Origin: a virus
DNA: 42,553 bases
IMG/VR virus record: IMGVR_UViG_3300047481_003086
Location: 1 to 42,553 of that record
Strand: one strand, 5' to 3'
In this document: one piece after another, positions 24,649 through 31,983 of the stretch
How positions within the stretch are numbered: position 1 is the stretch's first letter
Layout of the letters: each line of letters begins with the position of its first letter
The notes under the pieces: model-generated
Seen by the model: the letters and a program-made list of their open reading frames with translations, nothing else
What the model was told of the DNA's origin: nothing
Databases searched by the model: none
Made by a program: the position numbers and the translations under genes

Positions 24649-25440
24649 ATGGAAGTTCCTCCACGAAATTCGGAAGCACCGTTTGATTCATCTAAAGTCT
24701 ATTTGAGACAGATTTCAAAGAGTGTAGCCAAAGACATAATTGTAAAGAATCACTACACCCACAAGTGGAGTCTATGTCAGGTGGCGTATGGAGTATTCTA
24801 CAAGACTAATGAATGTAGCGAACACTTTACCGGAACCGAAGATAAGTTGATAGGATGTTTAATATACGGCCAGCCAGTCGGAAGAAGTGCAGCAGCGTCA
24901 CTATCGGATTCTTTACGGATAGATGAAGTTTTTGAACTAACCAGACTTTTCATTCACGACGGTTTTGGACGGAATATAGAAAGTTATAGCATAGTCCAAT
25001 CGTTCAAACTCCTCAACCGAGAGTTCCCTAAAATAAAGGCGGTGTTAAGTTACGCAGACGGAGAACAAGGCCATGTCGGAGTGATATACCAAGCAACCGG
25101 GTTTCTGTATCAAGGAAACTCGTCCCTCGCCTTGATGCCCAATTATAGTTTAAGTTTGAAGGGGCCACCAAACTATGAATGGATGCATAGTAGGTCGGTT
25201 ACGTCAAGATGGGGAAGTTGTAATATAGACCACTTAAAGCGATGTATAGGAAAGACCTTTTATAGAAAGAAGGAATCGACAAAACATAGGTATGTGATTT
25301 TTATAGGTTCTCGTGTGGAGAAGAAGAAACTCACAAAATCTCTTAAACATCCGATATTACCGTATCCCAAGTCTTGTCACCATGTTGATGAAATAGAAGA
25401 AATTGTAGTGGAAAATAATGCAACCGAAACCTTTTTTTAA
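24649..25440 (+). CDS. Mom-like DNA adenine modification protein (GNAT fold)
   Basis: A 263-aa protein resembling the Mom family of phage Mu, which adds a carbamoylmethyl-type group to adenine N6 and protects phage DNA from restriction. Supporting segments are IVKNHYTHKW with SLCQVAYGVFY at the N-terminus, LIGCLIYGQPVGRSAAAS, DEVFELTRLFIHDGFGRN, and AVLSYADGEQGHVGVIYQAT followed by GFLYQG. These are the acetyltransferase-like core. A basic C-terminal tail with KKESTKHRY and Cys/His near the end may bind DNA. It begins 40 bases after the PAS gene, without a clear promoter. The cofactor and exact modification are not predictable from sequence alone. Confidence 0.75.
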   Translation: MEVPPRNSEAPFDSSKVYLRQISKSVAKDIIVKNHYTHKWSLCQVAYGVFYKTNECSEHFTGTEDKLIGCLIYGQPVGRSAAASLSDSLRIDEVFELTRLFIHDGFGRNIESYSIVQSFKLLNREFPKIKAVLSYADGEQGHVGVIYQATGFLYQGNSSLALMPNYSLSLKGPPNYEWMHSRSVTSRWGSCNIDHLKRCIGKTFYRKKESTKHRYVIFIGSRVEKKKLTKSLKHPILPYPKSCHHVDEIEEIVVENNATETFF

Positions 25441-25443
25441 AGA

Positions 25444-25451
25444 TATTTATA
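25444..25451 (+). promoter_or_regulatory. ATATTTATA late-type motif, 4 bases before an ATG
   Basis: AGATATTTATAGGATATG places the motif only 4 bases from the start codon. The AGGA between them could also serve as a short ribosome binding site. Confidence 0.55.
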
Positions 25452-25455
25452 GGAT

Positions 25456-26526
25456 ATGAAGCTCAAACTGTCCGAATTGAAGAAAATTATCCGTGAAAAT
25501 GTTGATGCAGTTATCCGTGAAAAATTCGGCCACGGAGAAGTAGACCCGTCCGGACAAGGTGAATCGGCGGTCAATGCTTTGTTCGAGAAGGGAAGCATGG
25601 TTGTTGCTTTCTCTGAAATAGAAGACTTGTCGTATGAGATGGAAAAGGACGTAGACCGTGCCGAAGCTCTGTATGAGAAACTTGTGGAGTATGCACGTGA
25701 GGCCGCTCCGGAGTTGGGATATTTGCCCGACGCTCGTGGAGAGTTCTTTGTAAAACGGAATACCACACAGAAGTTTGCGAAAGATTATCCCCAGTTAAAG
25801 AAACCTGCTGTTAAGGCTGACGACGACGGATTTGTTGGAAACACAGAACTTCAAGAATCGAAACTTTCCATCTTGAAGAAGATTATAAAAGAGGCTATTG
25901 AAGAAGTAAAGTCTGAGGATTCTAAGTCAATCGAAGAGTCGATGAAAGCGGTTCTTAGAATGCTTAAAGAACAGAATAAGTCGCTGTCTTTACGTAAGAA
26001 CCGTGCTGGAAACTTTGAAGTCGGCGGATGTTCCCCTACACAAATCGAAATCCGTCCAATGATGAAAGACGCATTTGATGTCATTTTCATCAAAAATGGA
26101 ACCGACCGTGAGAAGAAGATGAACCTCGATTTAAAGGGTGTAAAGGATTATTTGAAGGAGAAGTTGGACGACAAGAAATTGGATTACAAACAAACCGCCT
26201 TCAACAAAGCGGCTTCTCAGGTTGAAGATGAAACCAAAAAGACAACCGGTTTGCCCGACAGCAAGATTAAAGATTTGAAAAAAGTCGGTGACACGAAGAA
26301 AGACGACCTCGATTTCAACAAGAAAGAAGTTGAAAAAGAAGCCGACCTTCCCGACCAGCCCCTCGCTGAAGTTGGAGAAGTGAAGGGTCAATCATCCCAC
26401 GACAGCGACTCTGGTAAAGCAAAGTATACGTTTCCAAAACAAGATAAAGAAGAGAAAAAGCACGTTTTGAAGGGTGGCAAGGGTAAAGAGTTGAAACTGC
26501 CAGAGAAGAAGATAAAAAAGAAGTGA
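25456..26526 (+). CDS. Lysine-rich possible head-packaged protein with repeated I-x-E leader peptide
   Basis: A 356-aa, highly charged protein with no recognised domain. The N-terminus MKLKLSELKKIIREN carries I-R-E at 12-14, and a near copy, ESKLSILKKIIKEAIEE, recurs with I-K-E at 144-146. The product at 2300 has a similar internal peptide and that at 1902 a similar N-terminus. This is the form of T4 capsid-targeting leaders and gp21 cleavage sites. Residues 15-130 and 150-250 may be two small domains. The last 100 residues are Lys/Asp/Glu-rich and disordered, ending in a basic KKIKKK tail that could bind DNA. Late-type motif directly upstream. An internal head or scaffold role is an inference. 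Confidence 0.7.
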   Translation: MKLKLSELKKIIRENVDAVIREKFGHGEVDPSGQGESAVNALFEKGSMVVAFSEIEDLSYEMEKDVDRAEALYEKLVEYAREAAPELGYLPDARGEFFVKRNTTQKFAKDYPQLKKPAVKADDDGFVGNTELQESKLSILKKIIKEAIEEVKSEDSKSIEESMKAVLRMLKEQNKSLSLRKNRAGNFEVGGCSPTQIEIRPMMKDAFDVIFIKNGTDREKKMNLDLKGVKDYLKEKLDDKKLDYKQTAFNKAASQVEDETKKTTGLPDSKIKDLKKVGDTKKDDLDFNKKEVEKEADLPDQPLAEVGEVKGQSSHDSDSGKAKYTFPKQDKEEKKHVLKGGKGKELKLPEKKIKKK

Positions 26527-26543
26527 GTTATTTTAATTAGGGG

Positions 26544-26571
26544 TTGACTCTACCGAATATCGTGATAGACT
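26544..26571 (+). promoter_or_regulatory. Sigma70-like promoter before AAA+ gene
   Basis: TTGACT, 16-base spacer, TAGACT. The -10 ends 7 bases before the ATG at 26579, so the mRNA would be nearly leaderless. Confidence 0.55.
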
Positions 26572-26578
26572 GTATCAA

Positions 26579-27547
26579 ATGAAACAGTCTGACGACATTA
26601 AAAAGAAACTCTCCAAGTGTAGTTCCCTTATTCCACCATCGCTTATAATAAGCGACTTGAAGTGGAAATACCTATGTAGGAGTGTTTTACGTGGAAAGAA
26701 TGTTTTAGTGGTAGGTCCGACTGGATGTGGAAAAACGTTGGCTGCCAAGAGTGTTGCCAAAGCACTGGCCTCTGATGAACAGTTCTTCTATTTCAATCTC
26801 GGCAGCACACAAGATTCCAGAAGTTCCCTCATTGGAAATACACACTTCGATAAATCCACAGGAACAATTTTTAACGAATCCACCTTCGTCACAGCAATCC
26901 GAACCCCCGGTGCAATAATTCTGTTGGATGAAATTTCTCGTGCTCATCCAGATGCATGGAACATCCTTATGACGGTATTGGATGATTTACAGAGATATTT
27001 GAGGTTGGATGAAAAGCGTGACAGCGAGGTTGTCCATGTCGCCGATGGTGTCACCTTCATCGCAACGGCTAACATAGGAAACGAATACACTTCCACGAAA
27101 ATAATGGATAGGGCGTTATTGAACCGATTTAGTGTAAAGATTGAAATGGAACCGTTGGACGCCGAAAATGAATTCAATCTGTTAAAATCTAGGTTTGACA
27201 TAACTGACGACTCTCTTCTCGAAACGCTTAAACATATGGTGGAGATTGCCGGTCACACAAGAAAGGCTCTAAAACAAGAGGATTCGTCCTTGACGAATTT
27301 CCTTTCAACTCGTGACACGGTTGAGATGGCTGAATTGTTGACTGACGGTTTTAGCCTTTTGGAAATTGCGGAGAACGTAATATATCCGAACTTTGAACAA
27401 GAGGGTGGTGCCGACAGTGAACGGACGTATATAAAACAACTGGTCCAAAAATATGTGGTAGACCCTAACCTACCGAAAAATCTGTTCAAGACGCCGCCTG
27501 CAAAAACCGGAACTCCATCCGCACCGACGAGTAAGGTGCCATTCTGA
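26579..27547 (+). CDS. MoxR/CobS-type AAA+ ATPase
   Basis: A 322-aa AAA+ ATPase. Walker A is GPTGCGKT (46-53), Walker B is GAIILLDEIS (Asp117, Glu118), sensor 1 is FIATAN (Asn165), and ALLNRF carries the arginine finger. MoxR-family ATPases work with a von Willebrand A partner as a metal-insertion or remodelling chaperone. The gene directly downstream is exactly such a partner, one base away. In phages this pair is often labelled CobS/CobT after cobaltochelatase. The C-terminal Pro/Thr-rich tail is flexible. The specific target is unknown. Confidence 0.85.
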   Translation: MKQSDDIKKKLSKCSSLIPPSLIISDLKWKYLCRSVLRGKNVLVVGPTGCGKTLAAKSVAKALASDEQFFYFNLGSTQDSRSSLIGNTHFDKSTGTIFNESTFVTAIRTPGAIILLDEISRAHPDAWNILMTVLDDLQRYLRLDEKRDSEVVHVADGVTFIATANIGNEYTSTKIMDRALLNRFSVKIEMEPLDAENEFNLLKSRFDITDDSLLETLKHMVEIAGHTRKALKQEDSSLTNFLSTRDTVEMAELLTDGFSLLEIAENVIYPNFEQEGGADSERTYIKQLVQKYVVDPNLPKNLFKTPPAKTGTPSAPTSKVPF

Positions 27548-27548
27548 T

Positions 27549-29633
27549 ATGGAACCAACAGTCTATTCCGATTTTTGGATGGGTGATGACGGCATCAAAC
27601 AAGATGAACCCGCAGAGTATTTACACCTAATCCGTCTTGCTCAATACAGAAAAGCCATAAGCAACTTTGTAAACATTTTGACCGGACGAAACATTCCCGT
27701 CCACTTCAATGTTAAAGACAAAAATGCCACCGATGGTGAAATCGTCTATCTTTCACCTAATATAAAGCAAAAAAAGGATTTTGACGTTGCGGTGGGGTTG
27801 TCTCTCCATGAAGGTGCCCATATAGTCCATAGTGATTTCTTGATACTAAAAACTCTCTGGCAAAGAACTCCCCGTAAGCTATACGACCTGGCGGTCAAGA
27901 AGAATATAACAAAATCCCGTGTAGCAGCTTTGGTAAAAACCATGCTTAATTACGTGGAGGATAGGTTCATAGATTCTCTGATTTATAGGGATGCTCCTGG
28001 TTACAGAGGATATTACATTTCATTGTATGACAGGTATTTTAACCTAGAAGACAACTCGACAGCGTTGAAGTCAAACGTCTATAGGTTTCCCAGCCTTTCA
28101 GCGTATGAGTTTCGTATCATAAACTTCACAAACCCTGCAACAGATTTGTCAGCTTTGCCTGGCCTTGAAGAGATTTACAATCTGATTGATATACCAACGG
28201 TTCTTAGACTCAAAACTCCAAATGATAGATTCTTGGTAGCTGTAGACATCTGTGAGATAATACTGAAAAATTTAGGAAAACAAAAGGGTGAATCCGCTGG
28301 AAAAAACTCAAAACCTGCCACCGGCGCTCCCGGCCCCTCGGACGGAAAATCTAACGGTGACAGTTCATCTCCGCCACCGGAGGAACCATCTGAACCCGAA
28401 GATTCAACGAAACCGTCTGAAAAGCCCGAGGAGAAGCCCGGTGATGAAGAACCTAAAAAAGACGACATAGGTGGGTCTGACGCAGAAAACACGGTCACTG
28501 ATAAAGATGCGGCTAAAAGTGAGGACGATTTAGAATCTGGCACCGGTGATACATCCGGTGTAAACATTGATAAGTTAAACAAAGTCGTTGATCGCCAAAA
28601 AGCGTTTATTAACGGTGAACTAAAGAAACCCATATTGAATGACGCAGATAGTCAAACGGTATCTTCGATTGATAAGAGCGGCATGGTTTTAATACGTGTT
28701 GGAAAATCGTTATCAAAACAGTCTGATTTCAAAGGAATCGAATGTGTGTTAGTCAAAGAACTGACCAACGAACTGTTGGAAGATGCTGCCTTTCCAATGT
28801 TTACGTTCAAACTCAATTCTCCTTCACCTCACGAACCAGCTGTGCGTGCAGGATTAGTGATGGGCAGATTGTTAGGAAAGCGTTTACAGATACGTGACGA
28901 AGTAAGATCCACAAAGTATAATAGACAACCATCCGGTAAAATAGATAGAAGGCTTCTATCGGAACTTGGTCACGACATCTATAACGTATTTTATACAACC
29001 AAGGTAGACAAATTTAATGAAATATCAATTCATATTTCAGTTGACGCCAGCAGTTCAATGGCTGGAAAGAAGTGGTCTAAGACACTCACCAGCGTAGTTG
29101 CTATATGCAAAGCGGCGTCTATGATTTCTAATATAAAGGTGTCAGTGAGCTTCAGAACTACCCTACGGACGTCCTCCGGAGAGGTTCCTTATGTGGTAAT
29201 GGCCTACGATTCCACGAAAGACTCAATCACCAAGGTAATAACTCAATTCAAGTATCTTTCCCCCAATAATACCACTCCTGAGGGTTTGGCGTTTGAGGCT
29301 ATTTTAACAAACTTGCCGCAACCAAAAATCGGTGAGGATAGATATTTTCTTAACTTCTCGGACGGTCAACCGTGCTTCCAAGGGAGCAGAGATGGTAAAA
29401 TACTGTATATCGGTGCCCCAGCGGTAGAACACACACGCATTCAAGTTTCGGAGATAAGGAGGCTTGGATACAAGATACTGTCATACTTCATAGAATCCGA
29501 CCAGGCCGAGTTATCCGAAGAACTGAAAAAGGATTTTAGAAAAATGTATGGGAAAGATGCCGCATTCGTAGATGTAAATAATGTGGTGAAAATCTCAAAC
29601 ACAATGAATGCCATGTTTTTGAAAAAAGACTGA
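27549..29633 (+). CDS. VWA-domain protein (CobT-like partner) with HExxH-like motif
   Basis: A 694-aa protein. The N-terminal domain (about 1-240) contains LSLHEGAHIVHSDF, in which His87, Glu88 and His91 form an HExxH zinc-protease-like motif. An acidic Pro/Glu/Asp/Ser linker (about 245-340) follows, then a helical region. The C-terminal VWA domain begins about 490 with the metal-adhesion motif DASSS, then TTPEGLAF and FSDG, which complete the MIDAS site. The layout resembles CobT, the VWA partner of the CobS ATPase, and the ATPase gene is directly upstream. Whether the protease motif is active, and what the complex acts on, cannot be told from sequence. Confidence 0.82.
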   Translation: MEPTVYSDFWMGDDGIKQDEPAEYLHLIRLAQYRKAISNFVNILTGRNIPVHFNVKDKNATDGEIVYLSPNIKQKKDFDVAVGLSLHEGAHIVHSDFLILKTLWQRTPRKLYDLAVKKNITKSRVAALVKTMLNYVEDRFIDSLIYRDAPGYRGYYISLYDRYFNLEDNSTALKSNVYRFPSLSAYEFRIINFTNPATDLSALPGLEEIYNLIDIPTVLRLKTPNDRFLVAVDICEIILKNLGKQKGESAGKNSKPATGAPGPSDGKSNGDSSSPPPEEPSEPEDSTKPSEKPEEKPGDEEPKKDDIGGSDAENTVTDKDAAKSEDDLESGTGDTSGVNIDKLNKVVDRQKAFINGELKKPILNDADSQTVSSIDKSGMVLIRVGKSLSKQSDFKGIECVLVKELTNELLEDAAFPMFTFKLNSPSPHEPAVRAGLVMGRLLGKRLQIRDEVRSTKYNRQPSGKIDRRLLSELGHDIYNVFYTTKVDKFNEISIHISVDASSSMAGKKWSKTLTSVVAICKAASMISNIKVSVSFRTTLRTSSGEVPYVVMAYDSTKDSITKVITQFKYLSPNNTTPEGLAFEAILTNLPQPKIGEDRYFLNFSDGQPCFQGSRDGKILYIGAPAVEHTRIQVSEIRRLGYKILSYFIESDQAELSEELKKDFRKMYGKDAAFVDVNNVVKISNTMNAMFLKKD

Positions 29634-29651
29634 TCTTTTTAAGTTTACTGG

Positions 29652-29679
29652 TTGACATAAAACTTTCTTATGATAAGAT
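29652..29679 (+). promoter_or_regulatory. Strong sigma70-like promoter
   Basis: TTGACA, 16-base spacer, TAAGAT. The expected start gives a leader of about 20 bases, A-rich and without a Shine-Dalgarno sequence, before the ATG at 29705. Confidence 0.8.
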
Positions 29680-29704
29680 TAGGTCGTAGGTAAAAAACAA
29701 AATT

Positions 29705-30127
29705 ATGAAACAAACAAACCAAACCGATACAACCACCTCAACGACACCCTCAACGACACCCTCAACCAAGACTGGTCGCAAGAACAGAACCAAGTTGGAG
29801 GTCACGTTGCCTAAGAGTGGTTTTTATACAAATGAGTCTCTCTACAAGGAATTCAATTCCGGGTTCGTTCCTATCACTCTGAGAGTTCGCGTCAAGAAGT
29901 TCGTCGCCACCGGTAAGATTGTCGAAGTCGGAACGCTCCATCAGCCAAAGGGCCGCCCATCCATTATCATGGCGACCACTCCCGTTAGCAAGGACACGTG
30001 GGCAGCCATCAATGCTGCTGGTGTGTTGTTGAACGAGAAGTATTCCGTGAACGTCGTTTCCATCGGCGCTCAGACCGAGGCCGCACCTGCTGAAACCGTC
30101 GCTTCCGCTGAGGCAGTGGTCGCCTAA
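29705..30127 (+). CDS. Small protein with strong promoter, unknown function
   Basis: A 140-aa protein. The N-terminal 25 residues are Thr/Ser/Pro-rich, partly from a short tandem repeat (CCTCAACGACAC units near 29738-29765). A basic core follows with RKNRTKLEVTLPKSGFYTN, FVPITLRVRVKKFVATGKIV and a Gly-rich HQPKGRPS. The end is Ala-rich. No family is recognised; the basic beta-rich core could bind nucleic acid. A near-consensus promoter and its own terminator make it a separate, probably abundant transcript. It could be an early host-takeover protein, but there is no direct evidence. Confidence 0.65.
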   Translation: MKQTNQTDTTTSTTPSTTPSTKTGRKNRTKLEVTLPKSGFYTNESLYKEFNSGFVPITLRVRVKKFVATGKIVEVGTLHQPKGRPSIIMATTPVSKDTWAAINAAGVLLNEKYSVNVVSIGAQTEAAPAETVASAEAVVA

Positions 30128-30152
30128 TCTAACACCAAATAACGAGAGAAGA

Positions 30153-30178
30153 GGGGCACATCAGTGTCCCTTTCTTTT
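30153..30178 (+). terminator. Intrinsic terminator after 29705 gene
   Basis: GGGGCAC and GTGTCCC form a 7-bp stem with one G-U pair and a 4-base loop, followed by TTTCTTTTTT. The stem overlaps the stop codon of the minus-strand 30161 gene. Confidence 0.75.
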
Positions 30179-30394
30179 TTCGTAAATCTTCCCAATCTTT
30201 ATAAAATCTGTGTCGAGAGTGTAATAGTTTATCCGTATGGAAGGACTTAGGTTTTTTATCACCGCCGCCACACGATTTTTACTTCCACGAATCAAGGGAA
30301 CGTCCAATTCAGAGTCAAACAATACACAGTTCGTAGCGTCTATTTCTATATAATGAAACAGAGTTTCTTTTACATTGATTTTCTTGAATGTCAT
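30161..30394 (-). CDS. Small minus-strand protein, unknown
   Basis: A 77-aa reading frame in the only space between two plus-strand genes. The product looks protein-like (IEIDATNCVLFDSELDVPL, then RGSKNRVAAVIKNLS) and basic at the end (YEKRKGH), with no family recognised. The ATG lacks a ribosome binding site and would be divergent to the next gene at 30412. If it is not a gene, the 260 bases hold nothing else but the terminator. Moderate confidence only. Confidence 0.5.
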   Translation of the reverse strand: MTFKKINVKETLFHYIEIDATNCVLFDSELDVPLIRGSKNRVAAVIKNLSPSIRINYYTLDTDFIKIGKIYEKRKGH

Positions 30395-30411
30395 GGTATC
30401 GTAGAATACAT

Positions 30412-31593
30412 ATGAGTTCTCCTAACGATTTTTTCGACGTAATTGAATTCGATTACGAACTAGAGAAGAAAAGGTTCGTAGATAACATGAATTTGTTAAA
30501 GTCTATGGATGTCCGTGAACAGACATTCTATAAGAAGTGGTATGAACTACAAACTTACAGAAGCTTAGTAGCAAATTCGTCTATAACGAAGTCGAAAATT
30601 TGGGTTCCAAACGATATACAAGACGAGAAGGAGACTGTTAATCAGTTGGAATCCATGAATCCAACCATTGAACTTGTCACCAACTCCACGGAGAACGATT
30701 GGTTAATGCTGAGGCTTTTCTGTCACACGATGGAGTTCAGCCAAACGCCGGGAAGGTTTTTAAAACTAATCATACACGATGGAACACCTGAACGACGATT
30801 GTTGGGTGGGATTTCCATATCAAGCGACGTCATAGCCATAACTGACAGAGATAATTACATTGGATGGACTTCCGACGATAGGCTCAAGGGTGACAAGAGA
30901 ATCAACAATAGTGCGATTGGAAGCTGCATTATGTCTACACAACCCTTTGGATACAATTTCTTGGGTGGAAAACTTTCGGCTTGTTTGGTCACGACCGATG
31001 TTGTAAGAGACGCCTGGAAGAACGGATATAACAATGTAATGGCGGGCATGACCACCACGAGTTTATACGGAAGTTACAGTATGTATAATAGTCTGAAGTG
31101 GTGGCATAAATGTGGAACAAGTGCTGGAAAGATGCCCATAAAACCGGATGACACGGTTTATGAAGTCTGGCACCACTGGTTACAGGAAAATAAACCCCAT
31201 GAGTATGCTGAGATGATGAAGCAGAAGGATGGAGTATCCGGCCCCGTGACAGGAGCGAAACAGAGGGTAATATCCAAGATATTCTCTCAGTTAAAGATGA
31301 AGACGTCGGATTACGTCCACGGATTTGAACGGGGAACATACTACAGTTCCTTCTATGAAAATACCAGAGAATTTCTTTGTAACAAGATTAAAGAGTCGGA
31401 TTTGAGAATGAAACCGCTCTACGCATCTGGGAAAACTTCCATATTAGATTGGTGGAGGCCCAAGGCCATAGACCGATACAAGAAGCTTAGAGCGGAGTCA
31501 AATTTAAAGGGTGACATTCTCTATTACAATGATATGATCGGGATGGAATATAAAGAAGCCAAGGAGAAATACTTAAATGAAGTCGGAAGATAA
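30412..31593 (+). CDS. DruA-family (DUF4338-like) protein
   Basis: A 393-aa protein. The ATG at 30412 avoids overlap with the minus-strand gene; an in-frame ATG lies at 30388. Diagnostic segments are RRLLGGISISSDVIAITDRD, IGWTSDDR, RINNSAIGSCIMSTQPFGYN, LGGKLSACLVTTDVV and TTTSLYGSYSMYNSLKWW. This is the GNAT-like core I associate with DUF4338, the family of Druantia DruA, which phages also carry. The C-terminal third (HERGTYYSSF-like segment FERGTYYSSFYENTREFL, then ILDWWRPKAI) is shared with phage members. The biochemical role is not known; a DNA-end or modification role is a guess. It overlaps the next gene by 17 bases. Confidence 0.7.
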   Translation: MSSPNDFFDVIEFDYELEKKRFVDNMNLLKSMDVREQTFYKKWYELQTYRSLVANSSITKSKIWVPNDIQDEKETVNQLESMNPTIELVTNSTENDWLMLRLFCHTMEFSQTPGRFLKLIIHDGTPERRLLGGISISSDVIAITDRDNYIGWTSDDRLKGDKRINNSAIGSCIMSTQPFGYNFLGGKLSACLVTTDVVRDAWKNGYNNVMAGMTTTSLYGSYSMYNSLKWWHKCGTSAGKMPIKPDDTVYEVWHHWLQENKPHEYAEMMKQKDGVSGPVTGAKQRVISKIFSQLKMKTSDYVHGFERGTYYSSFYENTREFLCNKIKESDLRMKPLYASGKTSILDWWRPKAIDRYKKLRAESNLKGDILYYNDMIGMEYKEAKEKYLNEVGR

Positions 31594-31981
31594 AAAGCAA
31601 ATCAAAATACCCGACGTTGGTGATGACACGACGTTGTTCTTGACAAAAAATGGATACCGATTAGCGCAAGGATATAATCGTGTAGTTTTTGGAGGGCGAG
31701 GAGCCTATGTTGAGTTTCAACCGAAACACGTATTTCACACAAACATCCACATACCAGAAAATCAATTGTTTAGGTTAAGCGACCCCCGAATCTATTACAT
31801 AGAGTTTAGAAGCGGTGATGAATCGAACGTGAAGGTTTATTATCAAATGAGAAGCGTAGCGTATGCCGACTACAAAATAGGTATGTTTTACATATGTCCG
31901 ACGCAACTCAAACTTCTCGATGGGGCTAGTGTGTTAAATCGGTCAACTGAAAATGAAAGAAGCGTAGACTTTTTTGAATAA
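31577..31981 (+). CDS. Unknown protein between DruA-like and MBL genes
   Basis: A 134-aa soluble, mostly beta protein with no recognised family. Segments include VVFGGRGAYVEFQPKHVF, IYYIEFRSGDESNVKVYYQM and FYICPTQLKLL. It overlaps the DruA-family gene by 17 bases and is followed by the MBL gene after 2 bases, so it is translated from the same mRNA as both. Context is the only clue: a partner of one of these two proteins. Confidence 0.6.
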   Translation: MKSEDKKQIKIPDVGDDTTLFLTKNGYRLAQGYNRVVFGGRGAYVEFQPKHVFHTNIHIPENQLFRLSDPRIYYIEFRSGDESNVKVYYQMRSVAYADYKIGMFYICPTQLKLLDGASVLNRSTENERSVDFFE

Positions 31982-31983
31982 TT

